Shown one piece after another: positions 15,759 through 24,914 of a stretch of 35,280 bases of DNA (position 1 is the stretch's first letter; each line of letters begins with the position of its first letter). The notes under the pieces were generated by a model, which made no database searches, was not told the DNA's origin, and saw only the letters and a program-made list of their open reading frames with translations. The DNA is taken from contig NZ_JARRAF010000043.1 of NCBI RefSeq assembly GCF_030129945.1, positions 1 to 35,280 of the forward strand, in the 5' to 3' direction. Position numbers and translations under genes: made by a program. The DNA is from Parachitinimonas caeni. GTDB lineage: Bacteria > Pseudomonadota > Gammaproteobacteria > Burkholderiales > Chitinimonadaceae.

Positions 15759-18700
15759 ATGTGGTTTACTCGCGTGAGTATCCAGAACCCGGTGTTTGCA
15801 ACGATGATGATGCTGACACTGCTGGTGCTGGGTTTGTTTTCCTATAAGCGGCTATCGGTCGAACAGTTCCCCGATGTGAAATTCCCGGTGGTGTTCGTCC
15901 AGACCAATTACCCCGGTGCCGCGCCGGAGATTGTTGAAACCGAAATCAGCCGACGGGTCGAGCAGGAGCTGTCTACCGTCGCGGGTATCAAGAACATCTG
16001 GTCCGATTCTTACCAGAGCAATTCAGTGGTGGTGGCCGAATTTGAACTGTCGGTTGATCCGGATCGCGCCGTGCAGGATGTGCGCGAGAAGGTGGCGGCG
16101 GTGAAAAACGCTTTCCGCAAGGAAGTCGGGGAGCCGACGGTGGGGCGGTTCAATCCGAATGACCGGCCGATCATTTCCGTGGCCGTGACAGCGCCCAAGA
16201 TGGCCAAGCGCCAGCTGACGACCCGTGCTGATCAGTACATCGCCAAGCAGTTCCAGATGATCCGTGGGGTGGGCAGCGCCGAGCTGGTTGGGGGAATCCG
16301 GCGGGTGATCCGCATCGAAATCGACCCGGCCCGCATGCAATCGCACTCGATGGCGGTGGATCAGGTAATCAACGCGCTCAAGACCGAAAACCAGGAAGTG
16401 CCGATCGGCAACGTCGAGTATCAGGAAACCGAGCGTGTTGTGCAGATCCGTGGTCGTTTGCAGAGCCCTGAACAGTTCCGCAAGCTGGTAGTAGGGCGTC
16501 GTGGTGGCGAGGTGGTGACGCTGGGGGATGTCGCGACCGTGGTCGATACCGAAGAAGAGCGCAGCTCGCTGGCACGGGTGAATGGCCAGGATGCGGTAAC
16601 GATTGATGTGCGCAAGATCGACAAGGCCAACACCATTGAAGTGGCGGATGGCGTGATCGCGACGGTCGAAAGGCTCAACAAGGAACTGGCTGCCGAAGGC
16701 ATCACCCTGCAGGTGATTGGTGATAGCTCCAAGGGCATTCGCAATTCGCTGGCCGATGTAAAGAAAACCCTGCTTGAGGGCGCTGCGCTCACGGTGGTTA
16801 TCGTGTTCCTGTTCCTGGGGTCCTGGCGCTCGACCATCATTACCGGCCTGACACTGCCGGTGGCCTTGATCGGTACTTTCTTCTTCCTGCAGCTATTCGG
16901 ATTCTCGATCAACGTGATGACGCTGATGGCGCTGTCACTCTGCGTAGGTTTGCTGATCGACGACGCCATCGTGGTGCGGGAGAACATCGTGCGCCATGCC
17001 GAAATGGGCAAATCGCACTATCAGGCATCGCTCGATGGCACGCAGGAAATTGGCCTGGCCGTGCTGGCGACGACGCTGACCATCGTCGCCGTGTTCCTGC
17101 CGGTGGGCTTTATGGGGGGCATTATCGGCCGCTTCTTCTACCCGTTCGGCATCACCGTGGTGGCGGCGGTGCTGATTTCGATGTTCGTGTCGTTCACGCT
17201 CGACCCGATGTTGTCCTCGGTCTGGCGAGACCCGCACGCCCACGGCATGAAACATCGCGGCCCCATTGGTTTTGTGCTGGACTGGTTTGATTCCGCCATG
17301 ACCCGACTGGCGCAATTCTATGGTCGGGTGATCGGTTGGGCGCTCGGCCATCGTAAGTCCACCCTGGCGATTGCCACCGTGGCGATTGCTGGTGCATTCG
17401 CTCTGGTGCCGATCATTGGTGCCGAGTTTCTGCCGAAAGGCGATACCGGTCGTCTGGTGGTGGATTTCCGTACGCCGATTGGTTCGGGTCTGGACTACAC
17501 CGCCAGCAAGGTCGATCAGGTTGAGGCGGCCCTTCGCGAGTTTCCTGAAATCACCGAGGTATATTCTTCAGTCAACACCAACGGTTCGGGTGGCAAGCAT
17601 ATCGCCAGAAGTGAACTGCGCCTGAAGCCGCGCAAGGAACGGATCAGCCAGTTTGTTTTGATTCCGAAACTGCGTGAGCGCTTGAGCAAAGTTGGTGGCA
17701 TTGAGGTGCGAGGCATTGGCGTGCCGGATGGTCCTGGCGGCGGTGAGCAACCGATCTTCATCACGATTCAAGGTCAGGATCTGGAAGAGCTGAAACGCAT
17801 CGGCACCACGGTGCAGGAGCGGATCAGCCGGATCAAGGGGGTGGTCGATGTTCAGACCAGCTTGCGTGCGGCAAAACCGGCTTACGATGTCGAGCTGGAC
17901 CGTCAACTGGCGAGCACGGTAGGGCTGTCGTTGGGTCAGGTTGGCAATACGTTGCGCCCCTTGATTGCCGGGGAAACCGCTACGGTCTGGAAAGCGCCGG
18001 ACGGCGAGAACTACGACGTGATCGTGCAATTGCCGAAGATCGACCGTAAAAACGCTGACGATATCGCCAAGCTGCCAATCATGAGCAGTGATGTGGATCC
18101 GAAAACCGGCCAGCCGATGATGATTCCGCTGGGGCAGGTTGCCAAGGTCAAGGAGTCGAGCGGTGCAACCCTGATCAAGCGTCGTTCGCTGTTCCGCACG
18201 GTGGAAATTTCGGCGGATGTCGATGGTCGCCCGCAGGGGGATGTCTCGGCGGATGTGCAGAAGGTGCTCGATAATCTGCAGATGCCGCAGGGCTACCGCT
18301 TCCTGCAGGAGGGGGCCAATCAGGATATGAAGGAATCGTTTGGCTACGCTGTGTCGGCGCTGGCGATGGGGGTGATCTTCATTTACATCGTGCTGGCCAG
18401 CCAGTTTGGCAGCTTCCTGCAGCCTGTCGGCATCATGATGTCGTTGCCTCTGTCGCTGATCGGGGTGTTCCTGGCGCTGCTGGCCTGGCGCTCGACACTG
18501 AATATGTTCTCGATCATCGGGGTGATCATGCTGATGGGGCTTGTGACCAAAAACGCGATTCTGCTGGTGGACTTCGTCAACCACTTGCGGCGCGATGGCA
18601 TGGAGCGTATGGCGGCGATTATCGAATCCGGCAAGGTGCGTCTGCGGCCGATTCTGATGACCACCTTCGCCATGATCTTCGGCATGCTGCCGATGGCTCT

Positions 18701-18869
18701 GGCAATGGGTGAAGGCTCGGAGCAGCGGGCGCCGATGGCGCACGCGATTATCGGTGGGGTGATTACCTCAACCTTGTTGACGCTGATCGTCGTGCCCGTG
18801 GTCTACACCTACCTCGATAGCTTCGGCGAGTGGTGCAAGCGCAAGTTTGGCGGTAACAACGCCCACTAA
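15759..18869 (+). CDS. HAE1-type RND efflux pump, inner-membrane subunit
   Basis: This 1036-residue proton antiporter should export drugs or other hydrophobic compounds. It shows the twelve-helix, two-large-loop plan of AcrB: helix 1 near 10-30, the first porter loop about 35-335, helices 2-6 about 335-540, the second loop about 560-860 and helices 8-12 to 1025. The proton-relay residues are intact: Asp401 and Asp402 in [10 protein letters not shown] and Lys931 in [13 protein letters not shown]. The start at ATG 15759 has AAGGA upstream; the longer frame from 15699 adds 20 residues that do not fit the family. No outer-membrane channel gene follows, so it must borrow a TolC-like protein. Sequence text such as [13 protein letters not shown] and [14 protein letters not shown] is more like the MdtB/MexF-related branches of betaproteobacteria than enteric AcrB. 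Substrate unknown. Confidence 0.94.
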   Translation: MWFTRVSIQNPVFATMMMLTLLVLGLFSYKRLSVEQFPDVKFPVVFVQTNYPGAAPEIVETEISRRVEQELSTVAGIKNIWSDSYQSNSVVVAEFELSVDPDRAVQDVREKVAAVKNAFRKEVGEPTVGRFNPNDRPIISVAVTAPKMAKRQLTTRADQYIAKQFQMIRGVGSAELVGGIRRVIRIEIDPARMQSHSMAVDQVINALKTENQEVPIGNVEYQETERVVQIRGRLQSPEQFRKLVVGRRGGEVVTLGDVATVVDTEEERSSLARVNGQDAVTIDVRKIDKANTIEVADGVIATVERLNKELAAEGITLQVIGDSSKGIRNSLADVKKTLLEGAALTVVIVFLFLGSWRSTIITGLTLPVALIGTFFFLQLFGFSINVMTLMALSLCVGLLIDDAIVVRENIVRHAEMGKSHYQASLDGTQEIGLAVLATTLTIVAVFLPVGFMGGIIGRFFYPFGITVVAAVLISMFVSFTLDPMLSSVWRDPHAHGMKHRGPIGFVLDWFDSAMTRLAQFYGRVIGWALGHRKSTLAIATVAIAGAFALVPIIGAEFLPKGDTGRLVVDFRTPIGSGLDYTASKVDQVEAALREFPEITEVYSSVNTNGSGGKHIARSELRLKPRKERISQFVLIPKLRERLSKVGGIEVRGIGVPDGPGGGEQPIFITIQGQDLEELKRIGTTVQERISRIKGVVDVQTSLRAAKPAYDVELDRQLASTVGLSLGQVGNTLRPLIAGETATVWKAPDGENYDVIVQLPKIDRKNADDIAKLPIMSSDVDPKTGQPMMIPLGQVAKVKESSGATLIKRRSLFRTVEISADVDGRPQGDVSADVQKVLDNLQMPQGYRFLQEGANQDMKESFGYAVSALAMGVIFIYIVLASQFGSFLQPVGIMMSLPLSLIGVFLALLAWRSTLNMFSIIGVIMLMGLVTKNAILLVDFVNHLRRDGMERMAAIIESGKVRLRPILMTTFAMIFGMLPMALAMGEGSEQRAPMAHAIIGGVITSTLLTLIVVPVVYTYLDSFGEWCKRKFGGNNAH

Positions 18870-18910
18870 CGCGATAGCGACACGGACCGCCTGTCGCTGC
18901 GCGGTTCACG

Positions 18911-18948
18911 CCAAAGGCACTGCCATCAGGCAGTGCCTTTGGCTTTTC
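18911..18948 (+). terminator. Intrinsic terminator of the RND operon
   Basis: Fourteen-base perfect arms 18911-18924 and 18929-18942 (CCAAAGGCACTGCC and complement) close on a 4-base loop. CTTTTCT follows. The site is 42 bases past the pump stop codon. Confidence 0.9.
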
Positions 18949-19108
18949 TGGCGTTGAAGTGGCTTGCGGTCTGGCGCCATATGCTCTTTACTGGCGACCT
19001 TCTGTGGGGTACCGCGAAAATCGCCGCCTTGGCTGCGACCGGCATGGCTTGCTGAGAAGCCGGCGCTTTTCGAGCTACCCTGATATTCCTCTATCTTCCG
19101 TACCGCGC

Positions 19109-19684
19109 ATGAAACAATCACTTATCCGGCTGGGGCAGTCGTTATGGGCACCCCGCCGCTTGTTTGAAACTCTGGCGACCGAAACACCCAGGGCCGATGT
19201 GGCACCGGCGCTATCAGCCGCAGTGGCGCTGGCGCTGGCCGGCAGCTTTGTTGGCCGCAGTTTCTTCGCCGATGGCACCGATGCTACTGAAATTGTCATC
19301 TGGTTTTTTCTGCCGCCTTTGTCCGCCCTGATCAGCGTGCTGCTGCTGGCAGGCTGGTATCGCTTGCTGGAGCTCTATCTGGGCATGGTAGACCGGCTGC
19401 TGGGATTGGGGCACCCGGCAGAGCGCTGGCGCCGGCTGGCGACCTGGAGCTCCGTACCGTTGATTGTGCTGGGTCTGGCCGAAATAGCCTTGCACTTTGC
19501 GACAGTTGCCGTCGGGCACATGCTGCAGCCAGCGATCCTGGCGCTGTTCGCTTTATGGTGGGGAGGATTGCTGACGATTGGCTGGGCCCGTTTTAGTGGC
19601 CTGGGGTGGCAATCTGGCCTGAAGGTCGCGTGCTTGCCTGTGCTGGTGCTGCTGGCGACGCTGGCCTACTTTTATCTGCGCTGA
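19109..19684 (+). CDS. Yip1-like integral membrane protein
   Basis: The 191-residue protein has about five hydrophobic segments (around 32-50, 58-82, 110-135, 140-160 and 170-190), matching bacterial Yip1/YIP1-family membrane proteins. The N-terminal WAPRRLFETLA resembles the amphipathic start typical of that group (often P-x-x-x-F-x-x-L). The frame stays open back to 18959, but ATG 19109 is the first that gives a family-like start. The longer version would begin inside the terminator region of the pump operon. There is no catalytic motif and no clear operon partner: a terminator lies upstream and the next gene is convergent. Function is unknown even for the family in bacteria. Confidence 0.7.
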   Translation: MKQSLIRLGQSLWAPRRLFETLATETPRADVAPALSAAVALALAGSFVGRSFFADGTDATEIVIWFFLPPLSALISVLLLAGWYRLLELYLGMVDRLLGLGHPAERWRRLATWSSVPLIVLGLAEIALHFATVAVGHMLQPAILALFALWWGGLLTIGWARFSGLGWQSGLKVACLPVLVLLATLAYFYLR

Positions 19685-19794
19685 GCCTGATGGCTGGGCA
19701 CCGTTGAGGCTTGCTGCCAAACGCGGGCTGGCAATGGGGGATTGGAATTTGTCATCCCTTTCCCCGCCTTGCCAAACGCATGGCACTGGAAGTA

Positions 19795-20952
19795 TCAGCT
19801 TGCCGGTTGTGCTGACAGGTTGGTGGCATCGGTCTCGGTTTTATGCGGCGCGAGCAAACGGTCTCGCAGGCGCAGGAAAGGGCGCTCGACAAGCCAGTAC
19901 AAGCCAGCGCCCACCAGCAAGGTCATGCCGGCCGTCAGGAAAAAGGTCGCCAGGCCGTTCTCATCGACCAGCTGGTGAAAATTGACGCGGATGTATCGAT
20001 AAACCAGCTTGTGGCTCAGGTAGATGCTGTAGGAAAGCGTAGCGATGGTCGCGATGCCCGGAATCCTGACGCGCCCCAGCAGACCATGGGTACTGGCCGC
20101 GCTGGCAACAATCAATGCCAAGGCCATCGACAGCATCGGGTAGCCGATGACATTGGGGGCGGTAGCCATGCGGTCTTGAAACAGAACGATGGCACCACCC
20201 AGCAGAACCCCGCCAAGACCCAGCAGGTGATAGGGCTTTTCCATGGCGGCGCGCCACCAGGCAGGTCGGTAGATCTTGCACAAGGCCAGCATGATTCCCA
20301 TGAGCAGGCCATCCAGGCGACACCAGGTTGGGTAATAGATGCGCTCGTAGTAGCGCTGGAAGATATTGCCAACACCTTCCTCGACTTCCTTGATGGGTAG
20401 TAATCCATCAAGCCAGACATATCCTCGCCAAGCCATCCCGGCCATTACAACGGCGGCGCATACTGATAAGGTAAAGCTAAATGATTTCCGCTTGAGAATC
20501 AGTAATGAAATCAAGGGAAACAATAAATAGAAATGTTCTTCTACACATAAAGACCAAACGTGTGAAAACGCTTTGGGGTGATAAAAATCAATCAGCAAAT
20601 TTTCAGTGAATGTTAGAAATTGCCATAAAGGCTGGATTTCTTTGGTTTCACGTAAAGACGGCAGGCCGAAATAAACTGCCACGACAACCAGATAAGCCGG
20701 CAATATCCTGAAGGCGCGTCTCAGATAAAAAGAGAGAAAAGAGGGGGATGCCTCTTTCTCGCAGCTACCAAGCCACTGAGAGCCGATCAGAAAGCCGCTC
20801 AATACGAAAAACAGATCCACACCCATCCAGCCAAGCTGGGTAAAGGCAAGCGAGGGCGTACCCAGGCCGAGAATCTGTGCGTGAAAAAACAGAACCCAGA
20901 TGATGGCAATAGCGCGCATCAAGTCGAGTCCAGGAAGGCGGGACATAAACAT
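19795..20952 (-). CDS. Membrane acyltransferase of the acyltransferase-3 family (OafA/YrhL-like)
   Basis: The 385-residue protein is predicted to acetylate or otherwise acylate a surface sugar, moving acyl groups across the inner membrane. It has about ten hydrophobic helices. The N-terminal signature is intact: R-L-P-G-L-D-L-M-R-A-I-A-I-x-W-V-L-F-F-H with the conserved His, then GVDLFFVLSGFLIG. Later come F-L-R-R-A-x-R-I-L-P-x-Y, SHVWSLCVEEHFYLLFPL and SYSIYLSHKLV. AGGA seven bases before ATG 20952 supports the start. Hand counting gives about 33 percent GC over 20461-20640, far below the flanking parts of the same gene, suggesting a mosaic or recent acquisition. No sugar-polymer genes sit beside it, so the acceptor is unknown; O-antigen or exopolysaccharide is most likely. 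Confidence 0.9.
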   Translation of the reverse strand: MFMSRLPGLDLMRAIAIIWVLFFHAQILGLGTPSLAFTQLGWMGVDLFFVLSGFLIGSQWLGSCEKEASPSFLSFYLRRAFRILPAYLVVVAVYFGLPSLRETKEIQPLWQFLTFTENLLIDFYHPKAFSHVWSLCVEEHFYLLFPLISLLILKRKSFSFTLSVCAAVVMAGMAWRGYVWLDGLLPIKEVEEGVGNIFQRYYERIYYPTWCRLDGLLMGIMLALCKIYRPAWWRAAMEKPYHLLGLGGVLLGGAIVLFQDRMATAPNVIGYPMLSMALALIVASAASTHGLLGRVRIPGIATIATLSYSIYLSHKLVYRYIRVNFHQLVDENGLATFFLTAGMTLLVGAGLYWLVERPFLRLRDRLLAPHKTETDATNLSAQPAS

Positions 20953-21293
20953 TCCTATACTAATTTAGATTTGTTTGAATATGAACTATGGCTGCGTGTT
21001 TGGTTGCGACACCCAGACCCAGACATATGCCAAATAAGTATTTCATTTGCTGGCGGCTGTCTGACAATATTGTAATACAGGATTTACCTGCGTTGGCCCG
21101 GCGAAAATGGGCTTTCTCTAAAAAATCATTCAAATGGGTTTATATTGGATATTCCACATTGAGGGTATTGAACTTATTTTCATAAAGATCAAACACTTGT
21201 CTTGAATTGGTCCGGCTGCCCAAGGCAGCTTGCTATTTGCTTGCCATGACATAGCTTTTAATGCAGGGCAGGTGCGAGACGGGTGGGTGGGTC
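20953..21293. other. AT-rich intergenic region between divergent genes
   Basis: This 341-base gap separates the acyltransferase (minus) from the solute-binding-like gene (plus) and must hold both promoters. It is AT-rich, in contrast to its surroundings. I see no gene. One short hairpin (GCTGCC 21215-21220 with GGCAGC 21224-21229) lies 65 bases before the plus gene. No convincing -35/-10 pair was found on either strand. Confidence 0.4.
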
Positions 21294-22046
21294 ATGTCAG
21301 GTATTGAGCGGGGCGGATCGTGGGCTTGGCTAATGTGGCTGGCTGCCGAGGCAACCGCCGCGCCGGTTCTTGTTGTGGGCACCGAGTTTGCCAATGTCTT
21401 CGAGAAAAGTGCGAGTGGTGAGTACGTTGGGCTTGGCGTGGATATTCTGCGGGCCATTGCCAAGCAACGTGGCGACAACCTGAACTTTGAAATCTACCCG
21501 TGGCCCCGGGCGCAGCTGATGGTCGAAAACCACCAGGCGCAGATTTTGATTGGTCCCTACAAGACGCCTGAGCGCGAAGCCAAGTTTGTGTTTGCCCGCC
21601 GGGCTTTCTATCGGGACCAGATGGTGTTTTATGTTCGGGCGGGTGCTGGCCAAACCTGGGATGGTCGATATGCATCCTTGCAAGGCGCCCGCATCGGTGT
21701 GATCAACGGCTGGGTGTATGGGCCGCAGTTCGAAAGCATGCGCGCCATGCTCAAGCCGGAAGTGGCCAATTCCCTGACGATTGGTTTGAATATGCTGATG
21801 GCGCATCGGTTTGACTTGTTGGCAAGCAATATGCGCAATACAGAGGCTTTAGCCCGCAAGCTGAACATTGAGAATGATCTGGCGGTAATCGAGCCGGTGA
21901 TGGATGTGCAGGATGGCTATATGGCTTTTTGCAAGCAGTCTGCCTGCGATGCGTTGCGCCAATACTACGACGACGCCTTCGATACGTTGCGGGACAGCGG
22001 CGAGCTAGCCCGGATGGCGCGTAAATACAATGTCCGCCTGCCATGA
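21294..22046 (+). CDS. Periplasmic solute-binding-like protein (SBP_bac_3 type)
   Basis: The 250-residue protein resembles amino-acid-binding proteins of ABC systems or their sensor relatives. A short signal peptide (about 1-23, ending ATAA) precedes the first lobe: VLVVGTEFANVFEK, then G-E-Y-V-G-L-G-V-D-I-L-R-A-I-A, then the W-P-R-A-Q-L strand and ILIGPYKTPEREAKFVF. Next come YRDQMVFYVR and the second lobe with LQGARIGVINGWVYG. It ends in a helix with L-R-D-S-G-E-L-A-R-M-A. No permease or ATPase gene is adjacent, so it may be a stand-alone binding protein. The frame opens at 21261; ATG 21294 follows a G-rich stretch and gives the better signal peptide, but the start is uncertain. A second, unrelated member lies at 32638. 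Confidence 0.75.
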   Translation: MSGIERGGSWAWLMWLAAEATAAPVLVVGTEFANVFEKSASGEYVGLGVDILRAIAKQRGDNLNFEIYPWPRAQLMVENHQAQILIGPYKTPEREAKFVFARRAFYRDQMVFYVRAGAGQTWDGRYASLQGARIGVINGWVYGPQFESMRAMLKPEVANSLTIGLNMLMAHRFDLLASNMRNTEALARKLNIENDLAVIEPVMDVQDGYMAFCKQSACDALRQYYDDAFDTLRDSGELARMARKYNVRLP

Positions 22047-22076
22047 AAAAACAAAAACCGGCGGGTGGCCGCCGGT
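22046..22076 (-). terminator. Intrinsic terminator of serA
   Basis: Arms 22057-22064 and 22069-22076 (ACCGGCGG and CCGCCGGT) pair around GTGG or its complement. On the minus strand a T-rich run (TTTTTGTTTTTT) follows the stem. It starts 33 bases after the serA stop and also abuts the stop of the convergent gene ending at 22046. Confidence 0.92.
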
Positions 22077-22108
22077 CTGGTTCTGTTATCTCAAATATCG
22101 CTGAGACA

Positions 22109-23338
22109 TCAATACAGAATACGGCAACGAATGGTGCCCTCAATGGCGGTCAGCTGTTCCAGTGCGATATGGCTGGACGACTGGTCGGTGTCGATGACTA
22201 CATAACCAAGATGTTCGGTGGTCTGCAGATACTGGGCGGAGATATTGACGCCGGCGCCCGAAATCACCTCGTTGATGCGTGCCAGCATACCCGGTGTGTT
22301 GCGGTGCGTATGCAGAATGCGGTGCTTGCCAGGGTGCGGGGGGAGCGATACCTCGGGGAAGTTGACGGCCGACAGGGTCGATCCATTGTTGCTGTAGCGG
22401 ATGAACTTGGCGGCCACTTCCGCGCCGATATTGGCCTGGGCTTCCAGCGTGGAGCCACCGATATGCGGGGTAAGGATGACGTTATCGAATTGGCGTAGCG
22501 GCGAGATGAATTCCTCATCATTGCCTTTGGGCTCGATCGGGAAGACGTCAATCGCGGCGCCTGCCAGATGTTTGCTGGCCAGCGCAGCCGCCAGTGCGTC
22601 GATATCGACCACCGTGCCGCGAGAGGCGTTGATCAGATGGCTATTGGGTCGCATCTTCGCCAACTGAGCTGCGCCAATCATGTCCTGCGTCTGCGGGGTT
22701 TCCGGTACATGCAGCGTGACGACATCGGCGACCGCCAGGACTTCTTCCAGCTTTGCGAGCTGCCTGGCATTGCCCAGCGGCAGCTTGGTTTCGATATCAA
22801 AAAACACCACCTGCATGCCAAACGCTTCGGCCAGCACGCCAACCTGGGTGCCGATATGGCCATAGCCAACAATACCGAGAGTCTTGCCGCGTACCTCGAA
22901 TGAATTCTCGGCAGACTTCACCCAGCCGCCGCCATGCACAATCGCATTCTTCTCGGGAATGCCGCGCATCAGCATGATGATCTCGGCCATGACCAGCTCG
23001 GCCACCGAGCGGGTATTCGAGAAGGGCGCATTGAACACGGGCACGCCGCGTTTGGCAGCGGCGACCAGATCGACCTGATTGGTGCCAATACAAAAACAAC
23101 CAACGGCGATCAGCTTTTGCGCTTCAGCCAATACGGATTCTGTCAGCTGGGTACGTGAGCGGATGCCGACGAAATGCGCGTCGGCAATGGCAGCCTTCAA
23201 TTCGGCTTCAGGCAGGGCCTTCTTGTGAAACTCGATCTGGCTGTAACCGTCGGCATTGAGGGCATCGACCGCTGATTGATGTACCCCTTCCAGCAACAGA
23301 AATTTGATCTTGGCTTTATCGAGGGACAGCTTGGACAT
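22109..23338 (-). CDS. serA: D-3-phosphoglycerate dehydrogenase
   Basis: The 409-residue enzyme performs the first step of serine synthesis, oxidising 3-phosphoglycerate with NAD. The NAD-binding motif is GYGHIGTQVG. The active-site signatures are NASRGTVVDIDALAAAL, ...VFPIEPKG and LTPHIGGSTLEAQANIG, holding the Arg, Glu and His expected for D-2-hydroxyacid dehydrogenases. A C-terminal ACT domain (about 335-409, including HRNTPGMLARINEVI) is the serine-sensing module of the E. coli-type, roughly 410-residue enzymes. Opening LSLDKAKIKFLLLEGVHQSA is also characteristic. The gene is divergent from a D-2-hydroxyglutarate dehydrogenase gene with 109 bases between them. SerA enzymes reduce 2-oxoglutarate to D-2-hydroxyglutarate as a side or coupled reaction, so the pair makes metabolic sense. 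A clear terminator follows. Confidence 0.95.
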   Translation of the reverse strand: MSKLSLDKAKIKFLLLEGVHQSAVDALNADGYSQIEFHKKALPEAELKAAIADAHFVGIRSRTQLTESVLAEAQKLIAVGCFCIGTNQVDLVAAAKRGVPVFNAPFSNTRSVAELVMAEIIMLMRGIPEKNAIVHGGGWVKSAENSFEVRGKTLGIVGYGHIGTQVGVLAEAFGMQVVFFDIETKLPLGNARQLAKLEEVLAVADVVTLHVPETPQTQDMIGAAQLAKMRPNSHLINASRGTVVDIDALAAALASKHLAGAAIDVFPIEPKGNDEEFISPLRQFDNVILTPHIGGSTLEAQANIGAEVAAKFIRYSNNGSTLSAVNFPEVSLPPHPGKHRILHTHRNTPGMLARINEVISGAGVNISAQYLQTTEHLGYVVIDTDQSSSHIALEQLTAIEGTIRCRILY

Positions 23339-23374
23339 GGTTGGGCATCCAATGATTGAGTAAAATAGTCAACA

Positions 23375-23380
23375 ATTATA
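23375..23380 (-). promoter_or_regulatory. Possible -10 element of serA
   Basis: The minus strand reads a perfect TATAAT here, 37 bases upstream of the serA ATG. No good -35 hexamer is seen at 16-18 bases. It lies in the AT-rich core (about 23350-23385) of the 109-base divergent promoter region shared with the plus-strand dehydrogenase. Confidence 0.35.
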
Positions 23381-23447
23381 GCCATAAGGCCGGTTTTTGC
23401 TGCAATCGCAGCCAAAAGCCGGCAGAAACCATGCGTGGAGATTACTG

Positions 23448-24833
23448 ATGACCGACATTCGCACCGAATTAATGACCTTGCTCAATGAAAACCGGGTGCG
23501 GACCGATGCAGACAGCCTGGGCCAGTATGGCCTCGACTGGACCCGATTCCACACCCCGGCACCGTCGGCGGTGGTCTTTCCCCGTAGCGTAGACGAGGTG
23601 GCTGCCATCGTCCGCTGGGCTAACCAGCGCAAGATCGGATTGGTGCCATCCGGGGGGCGCACCGGGCTATCAGCAGGGGCCGTCGCCACGCAAGGCGAGG
23701 TTGTGGTGTCGTTCGACCTGATGCGGGCAATCAGTGATTTTGATCCGGTTGAACGTACCGTGACCATCGAGGCAGGGGTTGTGACTGAGCAGCTGCAAGG
23801 CTTTGCGGCCGAACATGGTCTCTACTACCCGGTGGACTTTGCGTCACGTGGTTCATCGCAGTTGGGGGGGAATATCTCGACCAACGCGGGTGGCATCAAG
23901 GTGATTCGTTATGGCTTGACCCGTGACTGGGTGATGGGCTTGACCGTAGTGACCGGCCAGGGGGACGTGCTGCGGCTCAATAACGGTCTGGTAAAGAATG
24001 CAACAGGCTACGATCTGCGCCACCTCTTCATCGGGGCGGAGGGGACGCTGGGTTTTATCGTCGGGGCCCGCATGCGGCTGGCTCGCCAACCCCGCAACCT
24101 CACCGTGCTACTGCTAGCCGTGCCTGAGCTGGACGGCATCATGTCGGTGTTCCGACTGTTCAACGATGGCATGCCGCTGACTGCATTTGAATTTTTCTCT
24201 GAGCAGGCATTGGGCCATGTTCTGGCACGCGGGCATTCACAACGGCCGTTTGAATCGGCCAGCCCCTACTATGTGCTGCTGGAGTTCGAGGCGCCGACCG
24301 ATGCCGAAACCGAACTCGCATTCTCCTTATTTGAAAAGGCGACTGAAGCCGGTTGGGCTGTGGATGGCATCGTCAGCCAGTCCGAACAGCAAGCCAAAGA
24401 TCTGTGGCGCCTGCGCGAAGACATCAGCGAGTCCATCACCCCGCGCCGACCCTACAAAAACGACATTTCGGTGACGGTTTCCAAGGCGCCAGCCTTCATG
24501 CGTGAACTGGATGCGATTCTGGCGCGCGAATACCCGGATTTCGAAGTGGTCTGGTTTGGCCACATTGGCGACGGCAACCTGCACATCAACGTGCTCAAGC
24601 CCGAGGATATGCCAATCGACGCTTTCAAGCGGGAGTGTGAGCGCGTCAGCCAGTGGGTGTTCGAGCTGGTGAAGAAGTTCGATGGCAGCATCTCGGCCGA
24701 GCATGGTGTCGGCCTGCTCAAACGGGATTACCTGGGTTACAGCCGTAGTGCCGAAGAGATGGCCTATATGCGGGCAATCAAGCAAGTGTTCGATCCAAAC
24801 GGCATTATCAACCCTGGCAAACTAGTGCCTTGA
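23448..24833 (+). CDS. FAD-linked oxidoreductase, probably D-2-hydroxyglutarate dehydrogenase
   Basis: The 461-residue flavoprotein belongs to the GlcD/D-LDH/D2HGDH group. The FAD-binding PCMH domain (about 35-215) shows VVFPRSVDEVAAIVRWAN, PSGGRTGLSAGAV, FASRGSSQLGGNISTNAGG and LFIGAEGTLGFI. The C-terminal cap domain shows WRLREDISESI, HIGDGNLHINVL, SISAEHGVGLLKRDYL and FDPNGIINPGKL. The paired histidines of H-I-G-D-G-N-L-H are the usual metal ligands. The ATG at 23448 follows GGAG at good spacing; an earlier in-frame ATG at 23397 lies inside the promoter region. Divergent placement from serA supports use of D-2-hydroxyglutarate, known to recycle the by-product of SerA in other proteobacteria. 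D-lactate or glycolate dehydrogenase remains possible. Confidence 0.85.
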   Translation: MTDIRTELMTLLNENRVRTDADSLGQYGLDWTRFHTPAPSAVVFPRSVDEVAAIVRWANQRKIGLVPSGGRTGLSAGAVATQGEVVVSFDLMRAISDFDPVERTVTIEAGVVTEQLQGFAAEHGLYYPVDFASRGSSQLGGNISTNAGGIKVIRYGLTRDWVMGLTVVTGQGDVLRLNNGLVKNATGYDLRHLFIGAEGTLGFIVGARMRLARQPRNLTVLLLAVPELDGIMSVFRLFNDGMPLTAFEFFSEQALGHVLARGHSQRPFESASPYYVLLEFEAPTDAETELAFSLFEKATEAGWAVDGIVSQSEQQAKDLWRLREDISESITPRRPYKNDISVTVSKAPAFMRELDAILAREYPDFEVVWFGHIGDGNLHINVLKPEDMPIDAFKRECERVSQWVFELVKKFDGSISAEHGVGLLKRDYLGYSRSAEEMAYMRAIKQVFDPNGIINPGKLVP

Positions 24834-24871
24834 TTCAACGTGAAAATCTGGGGAGGGGCAGCGTTTTAGGC

Positions 24872-24877
24872 TACACT
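24872..24877 (+). promoter_or_regulatory. Possible -10 element of dusC
   Basis: TACACT in the short gap before the GTG start at 24915 would place transcription start about 30 bases upstream of the gene. No acceptable -35 is present, so this is weak. Confidence 0.25.
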
Positions 24878-24914
24878 GCGCGCCCTTTGTCCTATTCTTG
24901 CCAAGTTACCTGCT

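Noticed and set aside
17568-18743. A 391-codon minus-strand frame opposite the RND pump gene
   Set aside because: The translation is rich in His, Arg and Gln, as expected for the complement of a high-GC gene, with no domain pattern.
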